NCBI RefSeq assembly: GCF_014805685.1
Contig: NC_060896.1
Location: 14,016,389-14,080,388 of the forward strand
Direction: 5' to 3'
DNA length: 64,000 nucleotides
From: Silurus meridionalis
Lineage: Eukaryota > Chordata > Actinopteri > Siluriformes > Siluridae
In this document: positions 13,363-25,440 of the stretch, one piece after another
How the letters are laid out: each line of letters begins with the position of its first letter
How positions within the stretch are numbered: position 1 is the first letter of the stretch
The notes under the pieces: model-generated
What the model was told of the DNA's origin: nothing
Database searches by the model: none
Seen by the model: only the letters and a program-made list of their open reading frames with translations
Made by a program: the position numbers and the translations under genes

Positions 13363-14189
13363 CACAGTACAGTACAGTGATTCTTGTCTCTCATCAAATG
13401 GTGCAAATAGGGCAGTTACCAAAAATGTTTATTATAAGCCCCTTCTGATCTGTTCAAATTCAAGACTGCAACACATGACCAAGATTTTCATAAATGTATG
13501 CACTCAGTATGCATCCGAAAATCTGTCTATATTGATGCTCATCATTGTACTATCATCATCATCATCATCTTCACTGTTTTGGCGCCCCCTTTAGATTAAT
13601 AAAAAATTGCTTCCACGAGATTTTTACAAATAAAAAAAAAGCCTAATAAAAAGTCTGACCATTATATTTCTTAAGTTAAATACATGTTAATGCGCCCAAT
13701 TAATATCTAATACTATTCATAATTAATCAATTTTAATATACAATTTAGTAAACTAAACTTTTTAGGTCTACAATTATTAAACTTTGAATAACAATGTTTT
13801 CTTAAACAATGTTTAAAAATAGAGCAAAACCCATGTACAGTGTCTAGTATTAAAATATCATGTGTTTTACAGATATCATGAACTGCATTTACATTAAATT
13901 TCATGTAACTTCAACAACATTCCAGCTAAAAAAAACAAAGATAAAGGATTAGAGTCAGGTCCTCATTATCGAAGTTATGAGGAAAACAAGTTACTTTCCA
14001 CAAAAACACACTCCCCAGGTGGTGCTCTCCACTTTAATTTGTGAATGTCTTATATTATATGCCAGAAATAAATTCCTGAAAATCACAAGGTTGAAAATAG
14101 AGGCAAGTTTGAAGCAAGAGGACATGATTAGAACTGACATATTCAAGCTGGCAGTGGTGTGCTGTATTGGTATGTGACACTATAATTAT

Positions 14190-15710
14190 TCTCTTTCTTG
14201 TTCTGCTCCATTTGTGTCTTTCAACTGAGGATCAAGCCACAATGCTATAATAAACTATTACTCTATCTATATTAAATATATATATAAGGCAAAATATATC
14301 AGCTTCTACTACAAGTCATAATATGTATGAAATGTATAAATTAAAATTAAAGACAGATCATTTTATTATTCATTTTAATTGTTATACGGTAGCTTCATCG
14401 ACTATCAATTTATTTTCCTTTTATTTTTGTCTTATAATTTTAACTCACTTTATGACAGTCTTTTAATGTGACAGAATGGAAGACATTCACAACACTGAGC
14501 ATGAAGTACATTACACACAAATAATAACAACACTAAGAAAATATACAGATCACATCTGAAACACATCTAGGAGCAACAGGGGTCTGTTGTTGCTGTAGTA
14601 CCTTTCAGATAACATTGCTGCAGGTGTTTTTTAACAGTAGACACATTAGACAAGCTTCCTTCCATAACCTTCCTTCCAATAGCTCCAAATGCAACAATGG
14701 CAAAAAAAACAAAAAAACACTTGAGTTGCTAAACAGATGGGTGACAGTTGAGCCCTTAAGATCATAAAACCACAGCTGAACAAAAACAAATTCAGCAGGC
14801 TTCGTTCGCCTTTCCCTGTTAAAGGAATTCCAGAAATGTGAACAATTTCTCAGTGGGAAGTTGGTGGTTTATGTGTAATTAGATGAAAGAACCCAAAACT
14901 GAAGAAACTGAAAGAAGAGTATTTCAGAGTGTGCATCCAATTTTACTGTAAGCTACCAGTGGCTATTATCCACAGCACCAAAGAAACCATAGCAGGAATA
15001 GAATATACATAATTGTACAGTAAACAGTTATATACAAGTGTCTTTATCCTCCCATCTTAGTGGTTGGTGTATTAGGTTCTTTTGATGGTACTTTTGATGA
15101 TACAATAAGGAAAAAAATATGATATCAAAATCAAATTTTGACATGTCTCAATTAATTTCTGCAGCATTGCAAACAATTCCCAATCCCCTATTCCCTGAGT
15201 ACAATCTGGCTGCACATGTTCTTTTTCCCACTCTAACACAGTCACTTCAACTATAGAAGTGATGCTCATTATTTTTTTTAGAGAAATTGAGTTAGAGCAG
15301 AGACAGATAACAAAGCAATGTGATCTAGATCGTATACCTAAACCCACAACATGCTTTCTGTAATTTATGCAGATCCACAGACTCTTTGTGATTAACTCAA
15401 CATAGCGGCCATCTAGTGGGAGAACTACAAACTACATTTTAACTCAAACTAAACTTTATAAATCTCTTAAATTACAATAAATTGTCTGGGAATATTATAT
15501 TAAAGCAGTACATGGTATAGAATAGGAAGTTCTTTGAAATAACTTCCTTCATTTTTTTTCTTTTATGTTAGCTTAAAAAAATTAAACAATGCAACAATGA
15601 ATTTAATTTCTTTCTATTTTGTACTTTTTTTTGCCTTGTTTACATTATAACAGTGAACTGTATATTGTACAATAGAGTAGAAAACAGTGGGGTAATAAGA
15701 TATTAAAGAA

Positions 15711-15776
<66 letters not shown>

Positions 15777-15887
15777 CTCTATCTATATTAAATATATATA
15801 TATTTATTTAATATAGAGTAATTGTTTATTAAAGCATTGTAGCTTGATCCTCAGTTGAAAGACACAATTGGAGCAGAACAAGAAATA
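14190..15887. repeat. About 95-bp inverted repeats bounding a 1.7-kb segment
   Basis: Sequence at 14190-14290 (with ttgttctgctccatttgtgt and caactgaggatcaagccaca) recurs inverted at about 15772-15887 with few differences. The inner end of each arm runs into attactctatctatattaaa and AT-rich sequence. The 1.5 kb between them has no recognisable coding region. This could be a non-autonomous DNA transposon with long inverted ends, or two independent copies of a repeat in opposite orientation. I cannot see target-site duplications because the ends are AT-rich. Confidence 0.6.
15714..15771. repeat. (AT)n microsatellite
   Basis: A pure TA/AT dinucleotide tract of about 58 bp adjoining the right inverted repeat of the 14190-15887 segment. 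Confidence 0.97.
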
Positions 15888-16199
15888 TATATTTTTTTCA
15901 GGTACAGGGCACGCTTTGGTGTACACACGTGTATTATATATACTTGAAAATATACACAACAATACCAGGGGTACCAAAATTAAATGAGCGCAGTGTCACT
16001 GGAAATAAGATTTGTTTTGCGCATGCATGAAAACGCTAAAGGATCCATAGATCTGGTGTTAGCCGCTAACCAGGAAGTGGTTCAAAAAATGCTGTAATGT
16101 GAGAATGCTTTTAAAAATAAAAGTGTTAAAAATGTATTTTTTTATCACATTACAAAATTTAAATGTATATAATATTTTGTGTGAACATCCTCTGGCTTT

Positions 16200-16830
16200 T
16201 AATTCTTACTTTTGCACACTATGCACAAAGTCAGGGATTTTGTAGGATCAGCATCAGGTGTATGATTGACCAATTACACCAAGCAGGTGCAAATGATAAT
16301 CAATTTCGGGTAATTAATGTAGGTTGGAACATTAATTAAAACAGAAACACTCTGCTACTAAGGTGAGGTTGAGGAAGACAATACTATGTTATATGCCATA
16401 CACCATGGCAAGATTGAGCACAACAGGAAGACCCAAGGTAGTTATACTGCATCAGCAATGTGTCTTTCAAGCATAGATTTCCAAATCAGACTGGGATTTC
16501 AATATGTGTTGTTTCAAGCTATTTAAAAAAAATACAAAGAAGGGCTATAGACACAGTGGTCAGCCAAGGAAACAGTAGGTAAAAGACACATCATGTTTAC
16601 GTACCTTCAACATTGGAAGATGTCCATCAGTGCCCAGGCACACCTATTCACACAAAATCTGGCCAGAATGGAAGAATTGCAAACAAATAGCCATACCTTT
16701 CACATGGAAAAAAGGCTAAGTGACTTAATTATGCACAAAAATATAAGAACCGGGGTGAAATAAATGGCAGCAGGTGAAAGGATGGTCACACCAAAAAAGT
16801 TTAGTATATCATCTCAAGGGACAATACTCT
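16200..16830 (+). mobile_element. Degraded Tc1-like element fragment
   Basis: Phrases such as ggattttgtaggatcagcat, and a downstream block around 16620-16760 (cacacctattcacacaaaat, tggccagaatggaagaattg), recur in diverged form at 26446-26490 and 27100-27330, so both are copies of one Tc1-like family. Reading frames are broken by stops. No intact transposase remains. Confidence 0.45.
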
Positions 16831-17019
16831 AGAAATGAAACTTGAAACTTGGATATATTTTAGAGTAGTAAATGTGCAGCTTGTTTAGCAGTACAGATTT
16901 ACTGTCCTCTGAAAATAACTCAACATACAGCCATTACTGTCTAAATAACTGACAACAAAAGACACTCTAAGTCAATATGTCAAAACTGTGTCTAAACTGT
17001 CAATATTCTAAATCTAGCA

Positions 17020-17730
17020 CTGCCTTAATCATACTGGGAATGGGATTCACTAGGTTGTTGCTGGGATCCTCTTCCACTTATGGTGCTTCTCCACCTTCTG
17101 CTTGAGGATGCCCCACAGGTGCTCAATAGGGTACAGGTCTGGCGACATACTTGGCTACATACGTTGCCATATTGACGGTGTGTTTGGAGTCCTTATTATG
17201 TTGGAAAAGTGTCATGCGGCCCAGTTGGCCGTTCGGCCCAGGACATCATGTTCTTAAGAATGTCACAGTACATGTTGGAATCCATGTTTTCCTCAATAAA
17301 CTGCAGCTCCCGAGTACCAGCAGTACTTATGAAGCCCCAGACCATGATGCTACCACCACCATGCTTGACTGTAAGCAAGACAACATTTTCGTGGTACTCC
17401 TCACCAGGGTGTCACCACACATGCTGGACACTAACTGAACCAACAAGTTTATCTTAGTTTCATCAGACAACAGGACATGGTTCCACTATTTTCCAGGTTT
17501 TAGGTTTTCTTCAGCAAACTGTATGCAGGCTTTCTTGTGAGCCAGCTTCAAAAAAGGTTTTCTTCTGGGACAACGGCAATGCAAACCGACTTCTTGCAGT
17601 GTGCTGCACATGGTCTGAGCGCTGACAAGCGGACCTTCTGCTTCTGCAACCTCTAAAGCAAAGCTGGCAGCACTCATGCATCTGTTTTTTTAAGCAGCTG
17701 TTGCACCTGATGCACAGCAAGAACATCCAG
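17020..17730 (-). mobile_element. Tc1-like transposase relic
   Basis: Minus-strand translation gives pieces of a fish Tc1 transposase in two frames. An upstream part contains LKLAHKKACIQFAEENLKPG. A downstream part reads LTVKHGGGSIMVWGFISTAG and then NMDSNMYCDILKNMM, and near 17100 a degraded PIEHLWGIL-type segment follows. Stops and frameshifts separate the pieces, so it is an inactive fossil. These motifs belong to the Tc1 DDE catalytic domain. Confidence 0.88.
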
Positions 17731-17916
17731 TGGTCAGTATAAGGGAATTGTACTCAAAGCAGCTCATTTTAACTGTTTAAATACAAGATAATCTAATTTA
17801 AATGGTCTTATCAAGCAGAAAGAGTCATGAACATGATAAATAGGACATGTGGCTTTGCATGGTTAAGTGATGTACAGCTGTAATCACTTAGGGTGGCTTC
17901 AGTTGTGTTATATATA

Positions 17917-17917
17917 A

Positions 17918-17988
<71 letters not shown>
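17917..17988. repeat. (AT)n microsatellite
   Basis: A pure AT dinucleotide tract of about 72 bp, 320 bp upstream of the fam169b start. Confidence 0.97.
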
Positions 17989-17991
<3 letters not shown>

Positions 17992-18253
17992 TGATATAAG
18001 TATAAAAGTTGACAATGCCAGATTACATAGACAATAATCAATAATTCCTCACTAATAAATCAGGTAACTCATACATTATTACTGGCACAGTAGGGCACTA
18101 ATGATAACCTGATGTACTGGTGATGGGTCAGACCTCTTGTGTACTCAAATTATGATCACTTATTTATTAAAAGTGTAATATATTGTTTAAATTGTAGTCA
18201 TACCACGTTAACATACAGTTTGTAAAATGGATGAATCGCTGTCCTTCTATGAT

Positions 18254-18270
18254 GCAGCAGGGGGCGCTGT
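18254..18270 (+). promoter_or_regulatory. CTCF-like motif upstream of fam169b
   Basis: The sequence gcagcagggggcgctgt closely matches the CTCF core (agggggcgc with cag on its left). It lies about 42 bp before the fam169b ATG, between the igf1r promoter and fam169b. Occupancy cannot be judged from sequence. Confidence 0.45.
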
Positions 18271-18311
18271 TTCTCAAGTGTACTGATTTTAAAGGTTATT
18301 GCTCCTACAAA

Positions 18312-20411
18312 ATGGAATCCAACTCTAAGTTGTCTGTCGGAAATCAAGGTAAGAATAAACCACTGGCTTGGACTGGATCCAACGTTAAACTGATTATATA
18401 ATAATAAAAAATTTTTTTATTGCAAACAGTCATCTATGCGCAATTAAAATAGGAGAAGTAGTTTGTGCGCACAGTCTGAAGCTTTGGGCCACGCAAAACA
18501 TGGACTTTATCCACCAAACTTCTAAAACAAACAGTTTGGAAATAAAAGGGTCAGTCCTGTAATAGAGTTTATTTAGTTAATTTAACTACCGAAACATATA
18601 TTTGATTTAATTTTTTTTTTTTAACTTCAGATATTTTTATTTGTACCTAGGGACGTAGTGACGTCATGACGCTGACTACACTACGCGGTTGTTTTAGCGC
18701 CGCCTTTCTGCAGTTCTATTACTATTATTATTACTACTATTATACCAACTTGGAGCATACAACCTGTTTTAAAATGAGAAAAAAAATGTACATGCTTCAC
18801 ATACAGGAGGTCTCCATCCTCCCAAAACCCCTCAAACAAATCATTGCATGGAGGCGGTCACTTATTTTATAAAAGAAATAAAAGACCATTTTCCTTTCTT
18901 ATTTGTTGTGCAAATAAATAATAGATAACAAATAATGCAAATGATAAAATAATATCTATCAATATTAATCTATAAAACCATGGGAAAAAATGTTTATCTT
19001 ACAAACACTATAGACAGAAAGATGGCCTATACAAAGCAGTCTTGACAACTTGTGTGTTCATAGTTGCTCATTTACTTTTGCTTCTACTCTTTTTAGAGGG
19101 ATTTAGAAACAGGGACATTCACTCCTGCATGCAGTGGTAAAACAATGACCATTAAAATCTAAAAAATCAGCACAAACTTAAAATTTAAGCATTTGAAGTT
19201 TGCAGCAGTGAATTAAGCATTTACTCTTTGTTTTATAAAAATGTTATCTAAAGGTTTACTTGCAAGAAACCAAAGGAAAATCATCCCATAACAAGTTACT
19301 TTTTCGATTTGTTTAATTCTTGCTAAATTCCTGACCCGATAGGGAGTACCAGCTAATAGGTGGGAAATGGAATTTTAAAAATAAGAAGAAAAGTGTAAGG
19401 AAAAAAAAGGCTAGTCTGTTTTTATTTTATGGAAAATATTTCATGAGTTGCTCAAAGTCTTATTTAAAAAAATATTATTAATGATTGAAAATTAATTGAA
19501 AATTATTGACAATGTATACCATCATATTGTTCTAACATATTTTGCATTAAATTAATTGCCCCAGGGAATTCCTACCCGGTGGATCTGCCTTGTCAGGATT
19601 ATGACGCATTGCGTCTTGACCATGAATTCCTGTCAAGTCTTGAGTCAGGCACGAAGTCATTCCACCTTCCCAGTGGTGCAGAGGTCGGTGTTCATGACTA
19701 CGCAGCAGTAGAGATAACAATAACCTACTATACTGTTAAAGAACATTGATAAATTGTAAGATCGTTGGTTACAGGTAAAAATATCTCATGACAATATAGG
19801 CCATCTCAGACTGTTTGATGAAGATGATCCACCTCATTCACTTCTTGCCCTCCATTTACCAGGAGAGGAAACCCAAGGTTCACAGCTTTATGACTTTTTA
19901 TTCAAGTCAGTTATTTAAAAAAAAATATTTTTCTAAAGTAATGTAAATTGCTGTTTCAGTGGTTGCTGTATACATGCATCAAAGATGGTGGCCCATCAGT
20001 GATGTTTTGAAGACATCAGACAAATCCAGAAATGGACTTGTGATTGTAAGTTGATCACATGATTAAAAAAGATTTAGCTAAATTATAAATATTTTTTTCT
20101 GATGTAGGCAAAAGGAGAATCTGCCCCTGTGTATAAGTTAGATTTCTTTACAGTATGACTCATAGTAATAAAAATATTGATACCAGCCATTTTATCAAAA
20201 TTATTACCTTTATCATTATAGGTGGAGTCAGTGATTGAGAGAGTTATCCTTTACCTGCTAAATCAAGTTGTGTTTGGTGTATTGGAAAGGTCTCCACACG
20301 AACTTATGTACTTCTCAGCTCATCCTGTGTCAGAGTATGGCAAAGTCTTCTGGCAGGATGGAGAAGCAGTTGGCTTTTACACTGTTAAAAAGAAAGGTTT
20401 GACACTAAATG

Positions 20412-20502
<91 letters not shown>

Positions 20503-23057
20503 AACCTGATCCTACATTTCAGTTCACATTAATGTGAGCTATGGTGTATTATTATTATTATTATTATTTTAAATAAGTGAAAAATAAGATTATTATTAGC
20601 CGTAAATCATGTCAATTATCTGGCATACAAATCTTTGTTACTATTGTAACATATTAGAATAAGCAGATGATATAAATCTTTGATTTATGTTACAGCTAGA
20701 ACTAAACTGAGAGCCATGCTGTTACAAATAAATAAAAAACATCTCTTGCAATACAATTTGTTGTTCCTCCATAGTTGAGTTGAACAGGACCATTGTGTAT
20801 TTTAATATTTGTTTTTTCTCGTTCTTCAAGGGAGCCTGTGCGATGGCTGCACCGGTCAGAGTTACCTTCTTTCTGTGCTGGACACTGTGTTTGTGCGCAG
20901 CCGTTGGAGGAGGAAAGGCCTAGCTATGCAGATGCTGCAGGATTTTGCATGTCCATGCCCACACAGAGGGTGCTGGGCATTAGCTATCCCATATCTCCCA
21001 GTATGTATGCAGGTAAGATAAGATAAAGGTAAAAAAAAAAATGCCATGTTCAATGCAATTTGCGGGTGTGCCGATGTGTGCAGACTGTTTCACTTAGTTT
21101 GAAGTGGTTTCTGCCTTGTTACTCTCCCATGAATCATATATAAAGTCTCATTCTTATTGTGGAGACATGAACGCTGACCTAAGCTGAAAAAAGAGAAGCC
21201 TGTGGTTCTTTTGATGTTGTTCTGGAAGCATTTGTGATTTCTTGGATGAGTTGTCAATGCTTCCTTAGAGAAATTTTGGCCGGCTGGCTACTCCTGTTAT
21301 TATTTTCTTGTCCAACTGTTTTTGATTTGGAGATAATAGCTGTGGTTCAGTGAAGTAGACTATTGCCAAGGCCAGAGGAAAGTTATCCTGACAATGTGTG
21401 CTTGTAAAAATGTATGATTTGCTTTGATGGTGAGGCTAATAATTCAGAATTATTGGCCTTCTTTATCATTTATAAAACAAGTGTGGTTTGTTATCAACAC
21501 ACTTACACAAACACATATACATTATACATATAGGGGCTAAAACGAATACAAAAAAGGATAAAAAAGATTTTAAAAAGATTCCCTCGATGCTTGATTTAGT
21601 CCATTTCACTATACATGGAGCATTGTGTTTCCCCATGTACCGTTATTACTGTTGCACCACCCGGTAAACTCTCTCAACAGAATACATACTGAATATATAC
21701 AGTACTGAATACATTAATCCCACTGGAAACAGCGATGGCCCGAAGAGAATATTCATATGGAAGCCAGTTTCTGCTACATAAAAAAATATCTAATTCGGAA
21801 AAAACAATTCTGCATTTCCGAATTTTTTTTGTCAATTGGGAAGCGTCACCCCCTGTGTAGTGCCAGAACACTTTACACAACTACAATCAATAGAAACACA
21901 TGGTATCAATCTAAGCGTTCGATCCCTGGAGAGAACTCTTTGATTCATTTGAATTTTCCAAATGTGTGATTCTTCCTCAGGCTGTTCCACAAAGTTGGAG
22001 TCAAAGAACTGTATAAAATGTATTCGGATGTGGTAATATTACATTTTCCAATCACATCACACCAGCATGACAATGCCCCTGCACAAAGAAAGCTCCATGA
22101 AGATATGGTTTACATCGTTTGGAGTAAAAGATATTGAATGGCCTGATATAGAGCTTTTTTGGATGATTTGTAACACTGAATGTGTCCCAGGAATCCTTAG
22201 CTGAACATCAGTGACTGACTTTACTAGCACTCCTTTGGATAAATGAGCACAAGTCTCCACAAGCACACTCCAAAATCTAGTGGAACATCTTCCCGGAAGA
22301 GTGGAGGTTATTATAACAAGAAATAGGGAGTGGAATTTGATGTTTAGAATGCATCATGATACACATCTTATGGTCAGGGGTCCACAAATCTTCCAATTTC
22401 GTAAATTTGTGGAACCTTTATTATGCATGTTGTCATAATCTTTGTGTGCAGTTTGCAAGAAGTACCTAGAGATTCACCAGGAACAAAGAGATCGCCTTTA
22501 TGAGGTGGAGGCTCCTGGGAATTGGAGTCAGCGGCGCAATGTGTGGCTGAGAGTCCGAGTCCAGCATGGGCCAAGACATGGTGAGCATGCTCTAGTGGTG
22601 GGGTGATTACTTAGTTAAATATTTTCAGTAAGAAAGTGAATCTAAACAAAGACTCCAAAAGTGTTTAATTCCTTATTATCAGTGATTACCATTTTCTATA
22701 TTAATGAACAGCATTTTTTTTTCTAGTTACATTTATTAACTATTGAATTTTTTGCAACATAGTTAGGTATTACAATAAATCACATTATAGTAGCTATAAA
22801 CAGTGATGAACAGAGAGTAATAGATAGTAATGGAGTAACCTTTATCAATGTTTATTTAACATCCTCTTACAGAAAACACCAGCATATCAATAATACTACA
22901 TTTTTTAATTTACTGTTTTAGGTGACAAACATAGTTTTGATGTTATCATATTGTGTGTGACCTTAGCAATAATGTATAAATCGTGTGTACATGAATTTCA
23001 GATGAAAATCCACACACCACCCAAGTTGACAAGCAGCTCACAGACAATAAAGTGAAG
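18312..23057 (+). CDS. fam169b: FAM169B-type protein, frameshifted in exon 6; 3' end not found
   Basis: Spliced reading matches the FAM169A/FAM169B family, whose biochemical role is poorly known. Exons: 18312-18348, 19565-19683, 19775-19877, 19960-20045, 20222-20396, 20831-21012, 22452-22580, 23002-23057, with consistent phases and GT-AG borders. Recognisable blocks are YPVDL, QRWWPISDVLKTS, ERVILYLLNQ, GKVFWQDGEAVGFYTVK, SYLLSVLDTVFVRSRWRRKG and LYEVEAPGNW. The R-x-x-R-R-K-G-L-A stretch resembles the acetyl-CoA loop of GNAT folds; that is an inference. In exon 6 the frame that fits exons 1-5 is lost after residue 212 (at 20943-20946); the family-like reading resumes one frame over (VLGISYPI, SMYA) and joins exon 7 in phase. 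As sequenced, translation would stop in exon 7 after about 239 residues. The last exon(s) after 23057 are unclear; a KKKRERK-rich stretch at 23290-23320 might belong. Either a decaying gene or a homopolymer sequencing error. Confidence 0.8.
20413..20494. repeat. (AT)n microsatellite in fam169b intron 5
   Basis: A pure AT dinucleotide tract of about 80 bp starting just 16 bp after the exon 5 donor of the fam169b model. Confidence 0.97.
21535..22015 (+). mobile_element. hAT-like element fragment (fam169b intron 6)
   Basis: It starts near ggggctaaaacgaatac and contains ggaagcgtcaccccctgtgt and gtgccagaacactttacaca. The same succession of motifs occurs at 51420-52180 and 58765-60700, where a BED zinc-finger remnant is visible. 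This copy is truncated and has no coding region left. Confidence 0.6.
22050..22380 (+). mobile_element. Tc1-like transposase 3' fragment
   Basis: Plus-strand sequence retains degraded traces of a transposase end: a HDNAP-like start near 22065, then aaaatctagtggaacatctt and gtggaggttattataacaag, which correspond to a QNLVE-LP-RVEVIITR-like tail. The same tail occurs in another copy at 39640-39960. Frames are interrupted. Confidence 0.65.
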
Positions 23058-24309
23058 GTAAGGTTATATAATCCACTTTTAAATGAGTTTATCATTGCTT
23101 ACTGAAAGTTCATAGTGCTGCTGTGTTTATCCACCATCATGTGAATCAAGTACAATAAATAAAAACTATAAATAATGATAAAGTTTTAGTTAAAACCATT
23201 TGGGACTGTTCTAATCAAGATCAACTATTGACAGCTTCTTAGTAAATCCTCTTTTACTGTTTTATGTTTCCACCTTCCTTATGGGCCACCAGTAAGGAAA
23301 AAAAAAGAGAGAGAAAAATTCAAACGAAGTTACATCTGGATTTAACAGCAGTAATGGTAGTTCATTGATCATTGACATGCGCATATCATTACAAAACATT
23401 AAACATTCAAATTTAAACTAATCTATAACCATATTAGTGAACTGTCAGCTAGAGCGTTATGTAGCATTTCATCTCTTATAAAAAGATTATTTCAGAAAAC
23501 ACATTTAACTGAAGGTTATAACAATGACAAAAGAATATATATTTTCTAGTTTGGCTGTCATTTTTAATGCACCCTTTTCTACATCTGGAACTCTTTTCCT
23601 TTCGAGAAATACAAATGAATCTTTCAACCCACACAGCCTGCTTCCAAGTGTTCAGGATGTACATAATATCACTGGTGAAGTAAATTTAAAACTGGTACTA
23701 ATAATTATAATCCGAGTGTTTAAAACAATAAATCATATTGCACATTTACAAAAAGCACATGTTGTTTTTCTTACTTGCTGTCAAAATGTATAAGTATTTA
23801 ATATAATTGTATTATAATTTGGGATAAATAATCTGCATTTCTTTTGTAATAAATGTAATAAATACTGTAATAAATGTATAATAATGTAATAAAAATGTTA
23901 ACCAAACTTTTTGGATCGAATGGAAATTGCAGTGGTTTACAAACTACAGGTTTGAATAAATCCTCATAGTATTTGAGGTTTGGTTAATACTTGGGTCTCC
24001 ATTACTAAATGTTTAACATTCAAACCGCATAAATGGAGCTTTGACCATGTCTCAGTGTTCATTTTAAAGATAAATATGGTAAGTTTTCAACCTTTTCTTG
24101 GTTCACTACTGCTTGGTAGATAGATCTATTTTTTATTTCATTGCACAGGGTACAAAGAAATGAACTTTTAATCCTTATGGTACATAAAAATAAAAAAGTT
24201 TTAAAAATGTAAACATGTGATCCATTAAAATATTAAGGTATTGAACATTCGAAGTCTTTATACAGTTTGTGGTTGAAAAGAAATAAAAACAAGTTCGAAG
24301 TCTGTGATG

Positions 24310-25440
24310 TGTGCTGCAAATAGTCTAAGCATTTACAGGTTGTGTTTTTTGGTGTTCAGTTCTCTAATGGCTCCAGGGTAAAAACTGTTCCTGAATCTGT
24401 TTGTGTGTGAAGCATCTACCAGAGGGTAAAAGGTCAAACAAATGGTGTCCAGAGTGGGTTGGGACTTTCAGGATGTTGTTTGCTCTGTTGTAGCAGCGAG
24501 AGCTGAATGGTTCTTCCAGGAAGGGTAATAAGCAGCCAATGATTTTTTGGAAGGTGTTGATAATCCTCTGAAGGGTTTGTTCATTTCTGCTGCAAAGCAA
24601 CTGGTCTACCATACAATTATTCAGTATGTCAGAACACTCAATACAGCAGCGATATTAAAACAACAGCAGATCCTCTTATAAGTTGTTTTTCTTGAGAATC
24701 CTCAGGAAGTAGATTCGCTTTTGTGGTTTTTGTTGTTTGTAGTGTTTGTTGTCCATGTGAGATCATCAGCAATGTTTGTACCCAAGAACCTGAAAGTGGT
24801 GACCTTTTCCACACAGTCCCCATTGATGTAAATCGGATCAGGAACAGTGCTATGCTTACAAAAGTCTATGATAAAGTTCTTGTTTTTGAAACAGTGAAAA
24901 CAATCACATTTGTGTCATCGGCAAACTTGATGTTGGGTTGTGTTGATGCACAGTCCTGAATGTAAGGGGCAAAAATGATAGGACTCAGCGCACACCCTTG
25001 TGGGGTGCCAGTGCTGATCTTAAGTGTGGAGGACAGGTAGTGGCCTGGTCTAACAGACTGTTGGCGATCTGTTAGAAAGTCCTTAATCCAGTGGCACATG
25101 GGTAGGGAATACCCAAGATTATTAAGTATTAAAGGCAGAGCTGAAGTCTAGTAAAAGCATCCTCACATAGTTCCCCTGACGTTCAAGGTGACTTAGTGCA
25201 GTGTAAAGAGCAATGTCATCTTCTGTTGATCATTTTTGCTTTGTAGGCAAACTGATGAGGGTCAAAACAGGGTGGGAGACTAGATTTATTGTGCTGTAGA
25301 ACCAGCCTTTTGCACTTCTTAGTGACTGGAGGGAGTGCGACTTGGCCGTGGTCACTTGTTTTATTAATCCTGGGCAGTTTTGCCATTCTTGTTTACTGTT
25401 TGCATTTTACACAAAGTTTTTTGCCAAAAATAAAAACTCA
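24310..25440 (-). mobile_element. L2/Maui-type LINE reverse transcriptase relic
   Basis: Minus-strand translation gives reverse-transcriptase fragments in order. First comes [16 protein letters not shown] followed by [20 protein letters not shown] and [10 protein letters not shown], the fingers-palm region with the FADDT catalytic motif. Further on comes a C-terminal part, IIGCLLPFLEEPFSSRCYNR and HLFDLLPSGR, typical of L2-clade fish LINEs. Several frameshifts and stops show it is inactive. Confidence 0.85.

Noticed and set aside
13126..13594. Open frames rich in Tyr-Ile repeats on both strands, and similar ones at 17811, 20222, 32924, 38481, 53128, 60790 and 61304
   Set aside because: They are translations of (AT)n tracts. 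At 20222 the true exon is only its first 175 bases (fam169b exon 5).
18666..18872. Frame MTLTTLRGCFSAAFL as an alternative fam169b exon
   Set aside because: It contains a low-complexity Tyr run from a microsatellite, no family similarity, and does not splice in phase between the exons at 18348 and 19565.
23281..23330. Lys/Arg-rich stretch (KKKRERK) as the last fam169b exon
   Set aside because: In the phase left by the exon ending at 23057, the nearest acceptor gives an immediate stop (taa). Other frames are possible but unsupported, so it was not added to the model.
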